DNA of 64,000 nucleotides from Microbispora hainanensis (lineage in GTDB: Bacteria; Actinomycetota; Actinomycetes; Streptosporangiales; Streptosporangiaceae): the NCBI RefSeq assembly GCF_036186745.1, contig NZ_CP108086.1, positions 5,084,001 through 5,148,000 on the forward strand, given 5' to 3'. Of this stretch, positions 27,229 to 35,397 are shown one piece after another. A program made the translations under genes and the position numbers. Below the pieces are notes generated by a model. It worked only from the letters and a program-made list of their open reading frames with translations. It was not told the origin of the DNA and did no database searches. How positions within the stretch are numbered: position 1 is the first letter of the stretch; every line of letters starts with the position of its first letter.

Positions 27229-28470
27229 ATGGCCGACAGCGACGTGCTCACCTTTCCGCCGGTCGACATCGCCCCCGACGAGCAGCTCGTCCTCGCGGTT
27301 CGGGAGGTCCCGCTCGTGCGGGACGCCCGCCGCGTGGCCGAGTGGGTCGGGGCCCGCTGCGCGGCCTCTCCCCGGGGTGTGTGCGAGGTCACCGAGCAGG
27401 GGCTGCCGCACCCCGCCGAGGCCGAGGCGGTCGTCGCCGAGCTGGGCCTGGAGGCCGCCAGGCTGCGCCTGCTGTGGGTGGTCGCGGTCAACGGCCGCCT
27501 CGTGGAGGTCACCCGGCAGGGCGCCCGCCCCGGGCCCGGCGTGCCCGACCCGATGGAGTTCTGGGACGGCGTGGTCATGGACGTGCTCGACCGCACCGAG
27601 GAGGGCCTGACCGGGTCGGCGGTCATCGACGAGCACCTGACCGAGATCCTCGCCACGATCTACTCGGTGCGTGAGGGCATGCCGCTCGCCGCCCTGGCCG
27701 GCGGCATCCTCCAGGCCCACGAGGTGGGCTGCGAGGCGCGGCCGGCGGACCTGCGGCGGCTGCGGATGACGCTGCCGGGGGAGCTGGCGGCGGCCATGGC
27801 GCTGCTGGAGTACTGCGGGCTGATCGAGCTGACCGGGGAGCTCGTCCGGCTCACCCAGCCGGGCGTGTGGGCCGTGCGCCGCGACCTGCTCAGGGAGGGC
27901 CACGACGCGCCGTCGCTCGGCGAGGTGGCCGCGCTCGCCGAGCTGGGCGCCGCCGACCTCATCGACGCCATGCTGACCGGCCGGGCCTCCGCCAGCGCCG
28001 CCACGCTGTGGCTGGAGCGCCGGGTGCCCGAGGACGCGGCGCGCGAGCTCATCAAGATCGCCGCGTCGGGCAACGCCGCCCAGCGCGGCACCGCAGGGAC
28101 CGTGCTGGAGGAGCTGGGCCCGGAGGCCGCGCAGGCCGTACGGGAGGCCCTGGACGAGCCGATGATGTGGCGCTACGCCGCCGCCTGGCTGGGCGTACGC
28201 GATCTGGAGGCGCCGGCTCTCGGCGAGGGCGACGGGGCCTGGGTGGCGGTGGACACCCTCGCCGCCCTGCTCTACATCGGCGCCCCGGTCGACTCGGTGG
28301 CCCACTTCGACCTCCTCGGGGAGGACCTGCTGACGCTGGTGCCCCAGATGGGCCGGGTCGACCACCCCGACGCTCTCGCGGTGCTGGAGATGCTCGGCAG
28401 GCACCACCCCGACCCGCTGATCGCGAAGACCGCCAGGAAGACGGCGATGAAGGTGCGTTCGCGCCCGTAG
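27229..28470 (+). CDS. Unrecognised protein, paralogue B of a tandem pair
   Basis: 413 residues, 23 bp downstream of paralogue A and probably co-transcribed. It lacks the N-terminal domain and CDCPGC cluster of A but shares the rest: LAVREVPLVRDARRVAEW, GLTGSAVIDEHLTEI, PEDAARELIKIAASGN and MGRVDHPDALAVLEMLG, ending in a basic tail (TARKTAMKVRSRP). Mostly alpha-helical, consistent with a solenoid. ATG start at 27229. The pair is placed between priA and def, genes for replication restart and translation. The context hints at nothing specific and I do not recognise the family. Confidence 0.75.
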   Translation: MADSDVLTFPPVDIAPDEQLVLAVREVPLVRDARRVAEWVGARCAASPRGVCEVTEQGLPHPAEAEAVVAELGLEAARLRLLWVVAVNGRLVEVTRQGARPGPGVPDPMEFWDGVVMDVLDRTEEGLTGSAVIDEHLTEILATIYSVREGMPLAALAGGILQAHEVGCEARPADLRRLRMTLPGELAAAMALLEYCGLIELTGELVRLTQPGVWAVRRDLLREGHDAPSLGEVAALAELGAADLIDAMLTGRASASAATLWLERRVPEDAARELIKIAASGNAAQRGTAGTVLEELGPEAAQAVREALDEPMMWRYAAAWLGVRDLEAPALGEGDGAWVAVDTLAALLYIGAPVDSVAHFDLLGEDLLTLVPQMGRVDHPDALAVLEMLGRHHPDPLIAKTARKTAMKVRSRP

Positions 28471-28516
28471 ACTGGGGTGATCCTCCTCGTGTACGTGACG
28501 TGAACGGAGTCAACCC

Positions 28517-29065
28517 TTGGCCATTCAGCCGATCCGCCTGTTCGGCGACCCGGTGCTGCGCACCCCTGCCGAGCCGGTGGTCGACTTCGACAAGGAACTG
28601 CGCAAGCTCGTCAAGGACCTGACCGACACCATGATGGACGCGCCGGGCGCCGGCCTGGCCGCGCCGCAGATCGGCGTCGGCCTGCGCGTGTTCACCTACT
28701 ACGTCGACGAGCAGCTCGGGCACCTCATCAACCCCGATCTCGACCTCGGCGGCGAGATCGACGAGGAGGGCGAGGAGGGCTGCCTGTCCTTCCCCGGCCT
28801 GACCTTCCCGACGCCCCGCGCGATCAGAGCGGTGGCCAAGGGCTATAACATGCACGGCGAGCCGGTGACGATCGAGGGCACCGACCTCATGGCGCGCTGC
28901 TTCCAGCACGAGACCGACCACCTCGACGGCGTGCTGTTCATCGACCGCCTCGACCCCAAGCAGCGCAAGCTCGCGATGAAGGCGATCCGCGAGGCCGAGT
29001 GGAGCGGCCTGTCGGCGCCGGTGGTGAAGGTCTCGCCGCACGCCACGCAGGGAAGGGCCCTGTAG
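28517..29065 (+). CDS. def: Peptide deformylase
   Basis: Removes the formyl group from nascent N-terminal Met; Fe/Zn enzyme at the ribosome exit. All three motifs are intact: [10 protein letters not shown] (motif 1), EGCLSFPG with the metal Cys (motif 2) and QHETDHLDG (motif 3). 182 residues. The TTG start at 28517 has GGAG 7 nt upstream. It overlaps fmt by one base (TAGTG), coupling formylation and deformylation genes in one unit. Confidence 0.95.
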   Translation: MAIQPIRLFGDPVLRTPAEPVVDFDKELRKLVKDLTDTMMDAPGAGLAAPQIGVGLRVFTYYVDEQLGHLINPDLDLGGEIDEEGEEGCLSFPGLTFPTPRAIRAVAKGYNMHGEPVTIEGTDLMARCFQHETDHLDGVLFIDRLDPKQRKLAMKAIREAEWSGLSAPVVKVSPHATQGRAL

Positions 29066-29994
29066 TGCGCCTGGTCTTCGCCGGCACGCCCGACACCGCG
29101 CTCCCGTCGCTGCGCGCCCTGCTGGACTCGCCCCGTCACGAGGTGGCGGCCGTGGTGACCCGGCCCGATGCGCAGTCCGGCCGTGGCCGCAAGGTGCATC
29201 CCAGCCCGGTGGCGCAGCTCGCCGAGGAGTCGGGGATCGAGGTGCTCAAGCCGGCGAAGGCCGGAGACCCGGAGTTCCTCGACCGGCTGAGGGCGATCGG
29301 CCCCGACTGCTGCCCCGTGGTCGCGTACGGCGCCCTGCTGCCGCAGGCGGCGCTCGACATCCCCCCGCAGGGGTGGATCAACCTGCACTTCTCCGTGCTG
29401 CCCGCCTGGCGCGGCGCGGCGCCCGTGCAGCACGCCGTGCTGCACGGCGACGACGTCACCGGCGCCTCGACCTTCCGCATCGTGAAGGAGCTGGACGCGG
29501 GGCCGGTGTTCGGCGTGCTCACCGAGCGGATCCGGCCCGGCGACACGAGCGGGGCACTGCTGGCCCGGCTCGCGGACGCCGGCGCGGGGCTGCTGCTCGC
29601 CACGCTCGACGGGGTAGAGGACGGCACGCTGGAGGCGCGCCCGCAGCCCGCGGACGGCGTCAGCCTGGCCCCGAAGATCACGGTCGAGGACGCCAGGATC
29701 GACTGGACCGCGCCCGCGATGCGGGTCGACCGGCTGGTGCGGGCCTGCACTCCGGCTCCCGGCGCGTGGGCCGAGTTCCGCGGCCAGCGGGTCAAGATCG
29801 GGCCGGTGCGGCTCGCGCCCGACGCGGGCAAGCTCGCCCCCGGCGAGATCGCGGCCACGCGGAAGTCCGTCCTCGTCGGGACCGGCACCCACCCGGTGGA
29901 GCTCGGCGAGGTGCAGCCGCAGGGCAAGCGCCAGATGACCGCGGCCGAATGGGGGCGCGGCGTCCGGTTCGCGGATGGTGAGACCCTGGTCTGA
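29065..29994 (+). CDS. fmt: Methionyl-tRNA formyltransferase
   Basis: Formylates initiator Met-tRNA with 10-formyl-THF. The catalytic motif [15 protein letters not shown] carries Asn/His context of the formyl-transferase fold; the C-terminal OB-like domain ([11 protein letters not shown] onward) binds tRNA. 309 residues. The GTG at 29065 follows GGGAAGGG inside def and shares one base with the def stop. It belongs to the def-fmt-rsmB group common in bacteria. Confidence 0.95.
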   Translation: MRLVFAGTPDTALPSLRALLDSPRHEVAAVVTRPDAQSGRGRKVHPSPVAQLAEESGIEVLKPAKAGDPEFLDRLRAIGPDCCPVVAYGALLPQAALDIPPQGWINLHFSVLPAWRGAAPVQHAVLHGDDVTGASTFRIVKELDAGPVFGVLTERIRPGDTSGALLARLADAGAGLLLATLDGVEDGTLEARPQPADGVSLAPKITVEDARIDWTAPAMRVDRLVRACTPAPGAWAEFRGQRVKIGPVRLAPDAGKLAPGEIAATRKSVLVGTGTHPVELGEVQPQGKRQMTAAEWGRGVRFADGETLV

Positions 29995-30105
29995 ACGGCC
30001 CCGCCCGCCACGGCCCCGGCATCGTTCCGGGAGACGCCCGGCAGGCAGTGGAATCCGCCGCCGAGCCGGAACCGTCCCGGTGGCCGGAACCAGGGCTGGC
30101 CGACC

Positions 30106-30150
30106 GGGCCGGCGGAACTAGGGCCGGCGGAACTAGGGCCGGCGGATCGG
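30106..30150 (+). repeat. 15-bp tandem repeat
   Basis: Unit GGGCCGGCGGAACTA at 30106 and 30121, with a third copy diverging after GGGCCGGCGGA at 30136. Confidence 0.75.
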
Positions 30151-30282
30151 TGAGGGACAGGACCGAGGGCGGTAGCGCCGCACGTGCCTCCATCGAACGG
30201 GGCGGTGTCTAAGGTGACAGCGCCGAAGATGACAGGGCCGCGGAGGGCGGAGTAAGAGCGGCGGCATCTCAGGGTGAACAGG

Positions 30283-30330
30283 GTCGTGGCAGTGGTCGTG
30301 GCAGTGGTCGTGGCAGTGGTTGTGGCAGGG
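30283..30330 (+). repeat. 12-bp tandem repeat before rsmB
   Basis: About four copies of GTCGTGGCAGTG just upstream of rsmB. Read from a GTG at 30274, it encodes a run of Val-Val-Val-Ala units. Confidence 0.75.
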
Positions 30331-30344
30331 TCGAGGGTGACACC

Positions 30345-31844
30345 GTGAAGCAGGGCAGAGGGCAGGGCGGCGGCGCACGGCGTGGCCAGGGGAGCGGCCA
30401 GGGCGGCGGCCCGGGAGGCGACTCAGGACAGGCCCGCCCGGGACGCGGCGGCAGGCCGGGACGCGGCGGGCAGGCCGCGCACGCGGCGAAGGCCGGGCAG
30501 CCGAGGCAGGGCCGCGGACGCCCGCCCCGCGACGAGGCGCGCAACGCCGCCTACGACCTGATGCGGGCCGTCGACGAGCGCGACGCGTACGCCAACCTGC
30601 TCATGCCGACCCTGCTGCGGCAGCGGCGGATCACCGGCCGTGACGCGGCCCTCGCCACCGAGCTGGCGTACGGCACGCTGCGCGGCCTGGGGACCTACGA
30701 CGAGGTCATCGCCGCGTGCAGCGACCGGCCGCCGGAGGAGGTGGACCCGCCGCTGCTCGACGCGGTGCGGCTCGGCGTCCACCAGCTTCTGCGCACCCGG
30801 ATCCCGCCCCACGCGGCGGTCAGCGCGACCATCGACCTCGTGCGGCTGCGTGTCGGGCCGGGCCCGTCCCGCTACGCCAACGCCGTGCTGCGCAAGGTCG
30901 CGGGCCGCACGCTGGAGCAGTGGCTGGAGATCGTCGCACCGCCGCGTGACCAGGACCCGATCGGCAACCTGGCGATCGCCTACAGCCACCCGCGCTGGAT
31001 CGTCACCGCCCTGCGCGACGCGGTCGGCGGCGACGTGGACGAGACGGCCGCGCTGCTGGAGGCCGACAACGAGCGGCCCCGCGTGGCGCTGGTGGCGCGG
31101 CCGGGCCGGGCCACGGTGGACGAGCTGGTCGCGGCGGGCGCCGAGCGGGCCGCCTACTCGCCGTACGCCGCCTATCTGCCGGAGGGCGACCCGGGCTCGC
31201 TTCCCGCGGTGGGGGAGGCGCGGGCCGCGGTGCAGGACGAGGCCAGCCAGCTCGTGGCGCTCGCGCTGACCCGTGTGCCGCTCGACCAGGACTTCACCTG
31301 GCTGGACATGTGCGCGGGCCCGGGCGGCAAGGCCGGGCTGCTCGACGCGGTGGCGGCCCAGCGCGGCGCCCGGCTGCTCGGCGCCGACGTGCAGTATCAC
31401 CGGGCTCGGCTGGTGTGGGGCACCACCCGCGAGGCGAAGGTGATCACGGCGGACGGCACCCGGCCCGCCTGGCGGCCGGGCGTGTTCGACCGGGTGATGC
31501 TCGACGCCCCCTGCACCGGGCTCGGCGCCCTGCGCAGGCGTCCGGAGGCCCGCTGGCGGCGCGACCCCCGGAGCATCCCCGAGCTGACCGCGCTGCAGCG
31601 GCGGCTGCTCGGCTCGGCGCTGGAGGCCGTCCGGCCGGGCGGTGTCGTTGCGTACGTCACCTGCTCGCCGCACCTGGCCGAGACCCGCGCGATGGTGGAG
31701 GACGTGCGCGACCGCGTGGAGGTGCTGGACGCCCGCGCGTTCCTGCCGGAGGTGCCCGGTCTCGGCGACGGCCCGTACGCGCAGTTCTGGCCGCACCGGC
31801 ACGGCACGGACGCGATGTTCCTCGCGCTGCTGCGCCGCACCTGA
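30345..31844 (+). CDS. rsmB: 16S rRNA m5C967 methyltransferase RsmB
   Basis: SAM-dependent rRNA cytosine-5 methyltransferase. Order: a Gly/Arg/Gln-rich N-terminal tail (about 1-60), a NusB-like RNA-binding domain (RNAAYDLMRAVDERDAYAN onward), then the Rossmann methyltransferase. SAM loop DMCAGPGGKAGLLD, catalytic DAPCTGLG and the second Cys in YVTCSPH at about residue 440 are all present. 499 residues. The GTG start at 30345 overlaps the end of an upstream mini-frame. The basic tail may be an RNA-binding addition. Confidence 0.94.
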   Translation: MKQGRGQGGGARRGQGSGQGGGPGGDSGQARPGRGGRPGRGGQAAHAAKAGQPRQGRGRPPRDEARNAAYDLMRAVDERDAYANLLMPTLLRQRRITGRDAALATELAYGTLRGLGTYDEVIAACSDRPPEEVDPPLLDAVRLGVHQLLRTRIPPHAAVSATIDLVRLRVGPGPSRYANAVLRKVAGRTLEQWLEIVAPPRDQDPIGNLAIAYSHPRWIVTALRDAVGGDVDETAALLEADNERPRVALVARPGRATVDELVAAGAERAAYSPYAAYLPEGDPGSLPAVGEARAAVQDEASQLVALALTRVPLDQDFTWLDMCAGPGGKAGLLDAVAAQRGARLLGADVQYHRARLVWGTTREAKVITADGTRPAWRPGVFDRVMLDAPCTGLGALRRRPEARWRRDPRSIPELTALQRRLLGSALEAVRPGGVVAYVTCSPHLAETRAMVEDVRDRVEVLDARAFLPEVPGLGDGPYAQFWPHRHGTDAMFLALLRRT

Positions 31845-31852
31845 CGGTCCCG

Positions 31853-31950
31853 CCGCAACGGCCCACAGCCGAACCGCCCACAGCCGCAACCGCCCACAGA
31901 GGAGACCACCCACAGAGACCACCCGCGGAGGAGACCACCCGCGGAGCCGG
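31853..31950 (+). repeat. Degenerate short repeats after rsmB
   Basis: Imperfect units around CCGCCCACAG and GAGACCACCCGCGGAG between rsmB and the convergent HxlR-type gene. No coding or terminator signal is evident. Confidence 0.45.
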
Positions 31951-32056
31951 GCGTCTCCCGGGCGACGGTGAAGCGCAGGCGCGCGTCAGGCGGCCGGCGC
32001 GCGGGCCGCAGTCATCGGCCCGCGTACGCGCGGCTGATTGCGGGCGGCGGTGGATG

Positions 32057-32929
32057 TCATCGATCGCGGACGAGGGCGAGCATCTCGTCCACGGAACCGG
32101 CCGGATCGTTGATCGGGAACTGCACCGCCCGGATGATCCCGCCGGGGTCGGCCAGCAGCGTGAGGCGCTTGAAGCGGTCGACGCCGGCCGTCCGGAAGGT
32201 CGGCAGCAGCAGCCCTGCGGCGAGCCTGCTGTCCTGGTCGGACAGCAGGGGATAGGGCAACGTCGCATGCTCGACGAAGGCGGCCAGCTGGTCGGGCCGC
32301 TGCGTGCTCACGCCCCGGACCGCGGCGCCTGCCGCCTCGAAGCCGGCATGCCGTGACGCGTAGGTGAGCGCCTCCAGGGTGCATCCCTTCGTCCCCGGGA
32401 TGTCGGTCCAGCCGGGCGGGTAGCCCTGGGTGCCCGGGGCGAAGGCACCGGGGAAGAAGAACAGCACGGTCCAGACGCCCGGCGCGACGGGCGTGACCGG
32501 CTCGCCGTCGTGGCGATCCAGCACGACGTCCGGCACCTTCCGGCCGACCAGATCGTGCACGCGGCGGCTTTCGGCGGACCCGTCCTCGCTGGTCGCGGTC
32601 AGCGCCCCGTCGCCCATCACATGCCTGGTGCCCCAGTCCTGCAGTGCGATGAGCGCCGGCAGCAGGCCCTCGCCCTTCGCGGTCAGCACGTAGTCGTAAC
32701 GCGGCGGGTGCTCGGAATAGGGCCGCTTCTCCAGCACCCCGTGGTCGACGAGCCCGGCCAGGCGTTCGGCCAGCGCCCGGCGGCTGACGCCGAGCTCACG
32801 CTGAAGACCGTCGAAGCGGGTGATGCCGCCCGCGATGTCGCGAACGATCAGGAACGTCCACCAGTCGCCGATCACGCCGAGGGCCTGCGCGATACCGCAG
32901 TCGGAGTCGGGTAGATCCGCGCGCTTCAC
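32057..32929 (-). CDS. HxlR-type regulator fused to a peroxiredoxin domain
   Basis: Two-domain redox regulator, 290 residues. An HxlR winged helix spans residues about 8-100 (GVIGDWWTFLIVRDI; GVSRRALAERLAGLVDHGVL), and an AhpC/TSA-type peroxiredoxin spans about 128-288. Cys11 lies in PDSDCGIAQAL, where HxlR redox sensors keep their conserved Cys. Cys183 sits in PGTKGCTLEA, the T-x-x-C peroxidatic motif. These are the only two cysteines in the protein. GTG start at 32929 with GGAG upstream. It is divergent from an MFS exporter gene across 53 bp and probably controls it; peroxide sensing is an inference. Confidence 0.85.
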   Translation of the reverse strand: MKRADLPDSDCGIAQALGVIGDWWTFLIVRDIAGGITRFDGLQRELGVSRRALAERLAGLVDHGVLEKRPYSEHPPRYDYVLTAKGEGLLPALIALQDWGTRHVMGDGALTATSEDGSAESRRVHDLVGRKVPDVVLDRHDGEPVTPVAPGVWTVLFFFPGAFAPGTQGYPPGWTDIPGTKGCTLEALTYASRHAGFEAAGAAVRGVSTQRPDQLAAFVEHATLPYPLLSDQDSRLAAGLLLPTFRTAGVDRFKRLTLLADPGGIIRAVQFPINDPAGSVDEMLALVRDR

Positions 32930-32982
32930 GCGCTCCAGTATAGTGCGTTTCAGATTGGAACTGACTGAGGAGAGGCGCGGGG
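32930..32982. promoter_or_regulatory. Compact divergent promoter of the HxlR-peroxiredoxin and MFS genes
   Basis: AGTATAGT at 32937-32944 gives a -10 on both strands: TATACT leftwards and TATAGT rightwards. The two promoters therefore overlap, so one bound regulator could block both. No -35 elements or clear HxlR dyad stand out. Confidence 0.45.
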
Positions 32983-34269
32983 ATGGGAATGGACAGCGGA
33001 GGCGGGGCGGCCGTCTTCTGGCGGTGGTGGACGGCCGGCACGGTCAGCGCGGTCGGCTCGGCGGTCGGCGCGGTGGCGCTGCCGCTGACGGCCCTGACGG
33101 TGCTCGACGCCTCCGCGTTCGAGATGGGCCTGATCGCCGCCGCCGGTTACGTCGCCTGGATCGTGATCGGCCTGCCCGCCGGGGTGGTGGTGCAGCGGCT
33201 CCCCATGCGACGGGTGCAGGTCGGCGCCGACCTGGCCCGTGCGGCGGCGATCGTCTCCATCCCGCTGGCCTGGTGGTCCGACCGGCTGACGGTCGCCCAG
33301 CTCGTGATCGTGGCCCTCGTGACGAGCTTCGCGAACGTCGTCTTCGACGTCGCCAACTCGACCTTTCTGCCGTCGATCGTGAGCAGGGAGCAGTTGCAGT
33401 CGCGCAACAGCCTGACGTCGGGCACCCATGCCGCCACCCAGCTCGGCGGGCCGTCGGCGGGCGGCATCGTCGTCCAGGTGCTCGGGGCGGTGCCCACCCT
33501 CCTCGTCGACGCGGCCGGCTACCTCGTCTCGGCCCTGCTGCTGCGGACCCTGCCGGAACGCCGCGCACAGGCCCCCGACCGCTGGCCGCCGATGCGCGAG
33601 ATGATCGGCGAAGGCTGGCGTTTCGTCGCGCGCCACCCGGTCATGGGCCCGTGCATGTGGGCCGCCACCGCGGCCAACGCGGTCTGCGGGGCACAGCAGG
33701 CGCTCTACGCGTTGTATCTCGTACGCGAGCTGCACGCCGCGCCCGGCCTCGTCGGCCTGCTGCTGGCGGCGGACGGCGTCGGCTCGCTGATCGGCGCGGC
33801 CCTGACGAACCGGGTCACGGCCAGGCTCGGCACCGCCCGGGCCCTGATCGTCGCCGGCTTCGCCGCGGTCGCCGGGGCGCTCGTCATTCCCCTCGGCGCC
33901 GGCTGGCCGGGCTTCGCCGCCTTCGCCGTGGGCAACGTGGTGTTCGCCGCCGGCATCGTGACGTTCAGCGTGGTGACCCGCACCTATCGGCAGATCGCCA
34001 GCCCGCCCGGCCTGCTGTCCCGGGTGATGGCCACGGTGCGCTTCGTCTCCTGGGGCGCGATCCCGGTCGGAGGCCTGGTCGCCGGAGCGGTCGCCGGGAT
34101 GCTCGGCGGCCGGATCACGTTGCTGATCTTCGTCGTCCCGGCCGTCTGCATTCCGCTGGTGCTGCTGGCCTCACCGATCCGGCGCCTGCGCGACCTCACC
34201 GACTATCGGCGGAGCGGCGACTCCACCGGCCCGCCCGCGCATCGGCGGCAGCTCGCCGCCGAAGCCTGA
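32983..34269 (+). CDS. MFS transporter, probable drug or metabolite exporter
   Basis: Major facilitator superfamily permease of 428 residues with about 12 hydrophobic segments in two halves joined by a polar loop near residue 195-210 (RTLPERRAQAPDRWPPMREM). The family loop between helices 2 and 3 is degenerate (GVVVQRLPMRRVQ). Similar proteins are annotated as macrolide or multidrug efflux carriers; the substrate is unknown. ATG start at 32983 with GAGGAGAG upstream; an ATG two codons on is possible. Control by the divergent HxlR-peroxiredoxin fusion is likely from layout. Confidence 0.85.
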   Translation: MGMDSGGGAAVFWRWWTAGTVSAVGSAVGAVALPLTALTVLDASAFEMGLIAAAGYVAWIVIGLPAGVVVQRLPMRRVQVGADLARAAAIVSIPLAWWSDRLTVAQLVIVALVTSFANVVFDVANSTFLPSIVSREQLQSRNSLTSGTHAATQLGGPSAGGIVVQVLGAVPTLLVDAAGYLVSALLLRTLPERRAQAPDRWPPMREMIGEGWRFVARHPVMGPCMWAATAANAVCGAQQALYALYLVRELHAAPGLVGLLLAADGVGSLIGAALTNRVTARLGTARALIVAGFAAVAGALVIPLGAGWPGFAAFAVGNVVFAAGIVTFSVVTRTYRQIASPPGLLSRVMATVRFVSWGAIPVGGLVAGAVAGMLGGRITLLIFVVPAVCIPLVLLASPIRRLRDLTDYRRSGDSTGPPAHRRQLAAEA

Positions 34270-34292
34270 GCGGGCACCCGCGCCCTGCCATC

Positions 34293-34382
34293 GGGGACGA
34301 CGGGGCCGTCGGGGTCGTCGGGGTCGTCGGGGCCGTCGGGGTCGTCGGGGTCGTCGGGGTCGTCGGGGTCGCCGGGGTTGCC
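34293..34382 (+). repeat. 9-bp tandem array upstream of rpe
   Basis: Ten consecutive GGGG(T/C)CGTC-type units in exact 9-bp register between the MFS gene and rpe, ending 48 bp before the rpe ATG. Confidence 0.9.
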
Positions 34383-34430
34383 GGGGGAAGGAGCGGGACG
34401 GAGGTCCCGGCGAAATAGACTGCAGGCACT

Positions 34431-35102
34431 ATGGCCGTTCAGATCTCGCCCAGCATCCTGTCCGCGGACTTCGCCCGCCTCGCCGACGAGGCCGCACGCG
34501 TCAAGGACGTCGCCGACTGGCTCCACGTCGACGTCATGGACTATCACTTCGTGCCGAACCTGACGCTCGGCCTGCCGGTCGTCGAGTCGCTGCTGAAGAC
34601 CACCTCGACGCCGATCGACTGCCACCTCATGATCCAGGACCCGGATCGATGGGCGCCGGACTACGCGGAGGCGGGCGCGGCCAGTGTGACGATCCACGCC
34701 GAGGCGGCCAAGGCCGCCGTGCGCACGCTGCGGGCGATCCGCGCCGCCGGGGCCAGGGCAGGTCTGGCGTTGAACCCGGCGACCGCCGTCGAGGGGTACG
34801 AGGACCTGCTGCCCGAGATCGACATGATGCTCGTCATGACCGTCGAGCCGGGCTTCGGCGGGCAGCGCTTCCTCGACATCGTGCTGCCGAAGCTGTCGCG
34901 GGCCCGGGCGCTGATCGACAAGTACGGCGGCGAGGTGTGGCTCCAGGTCGACGGCGGTGTCTCCGCGGAGACGATCGAGCGCTGTGCCGAGGCCGGGGCC
35001 GACGTCTTCGTGGCGGGCAACGCCGTCTACGGCTCCGACGACCCCGCCCGCGCCGTCCAGGAGCTCAGGAGCCTCGCCGAACGGGCCGCCCCGCCCGCCT
35101 GA
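34431..35102 (+). CDS. rpe: Ribulose-phosphate 3-epimerase
   Basis: Interconverts ribulose 5-phosphate and xylulose 5-phosphate in the pentose phosphate pathway. TIM barrel of 223 residues. Metal and catalytic residues lie in SPSILSADF (N-terminus), [12 protein letters not shown] and [18 protein letters not shown] and VDGGV supply the remaining active-site and phosphate loops. A TAGACT hexamer (34416-34421) 9 nt before the ATG suggests a very short or absent leader. Ribulose 5-phosphate made here is also the RibBA substrate of the rib operon. Confidence 0.95.
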   Translation: MAVQISPSILSADFARLADEAARVKDVADWLHVDVMDYHFVPNLTLGLPVVESLLKTTSTPIDCHLMIQDPDRWAPDYAEAGAASVTIHAEAAKAAVRTLRAIRAAGARAGLALNPATAVEGYEDLLPEIDMMLVMTVEPGFGGQRFLDIVLPKLSRARALIDKYGGEVWLQVDGGVSAETIERCAEAGADVFVAGNAVYGSDDPARAVQELRSLAERAAPPA

Positions 35103-35150
35103 ACGCCCCCGCCCGCCTGAACGGCCCCGCCCGCCTGAACGGCCCCGCCC
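35097..35150 (+). repeat. 18-bp tandem repeat at the rpe stop codon
   Basis: Three copies of GCCTGAACGGCCCCGCCC (first copy one base different), starting in the last codons of rpe, so each unit carries a TGA. Confidence 0.85.
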
Positions 35151-35345
35151 GGCCCGTCGCCGAGCACACGGCAGGCACCTGCGCGTCGGCGCCTCCGGGG
35201 CCGGAATCCTGCGCCGCAGGGCGGCTGACGGCGGTGGCCGTCACCGCTTCGGGCGTCCCCGGGGGACAGCGGCGCCGACCACCGGGCCACGCCGCCGGTG
35301 CCGCATCCGTACGGCAGGGCAGCGGGCGTACATCGGACGAAACGA

Positions 35346-35381
35346 CGACGGGCGCGACCCCCGAGGGGGCCGCGCCCGTCG
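35346..35381. terminator. Bidirectional terminator between rpe and oppF
   Basis: Perfect 11-bp outer stem CGACGGGCGCG/CGCGCCCGTCG (35346-35356, 35371-35381) with an inner CCCCC-GA-GGGGG stem. It lies between convergent genes, 16 bp beyond the oppF stop. Confidence 0.88.
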
Positions 35382-35397
35382 CGCGTGCCGGGAAGCG

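Larger units (their letters stand above)
29995..30344 (+). other. fmt-rsmB spacer with two repeat arrays
   Basis: 350 bases. It contains a 15-bp tandem array (30106-30150), a 12-bp array (30283-30330) and a possible 24-codon hydrophobic reading frame ending on the rsmB start. No clear promoter or terminator hairpin was found. Confidence 0.5.

Noticed and set aside
30133..30378. His/Cys-rich minus-strand frame over the 12-bp array
   Set aside because: Repeat translated on the wrong strand; no ribosome-binding site and overlaps rsmB.
34203..34697. Asp-Pro-rich minus-strand frame over the 9-bp array
   Set aside because: Product of reading the repeat in reverse; overlaps rpe and has no family motif.
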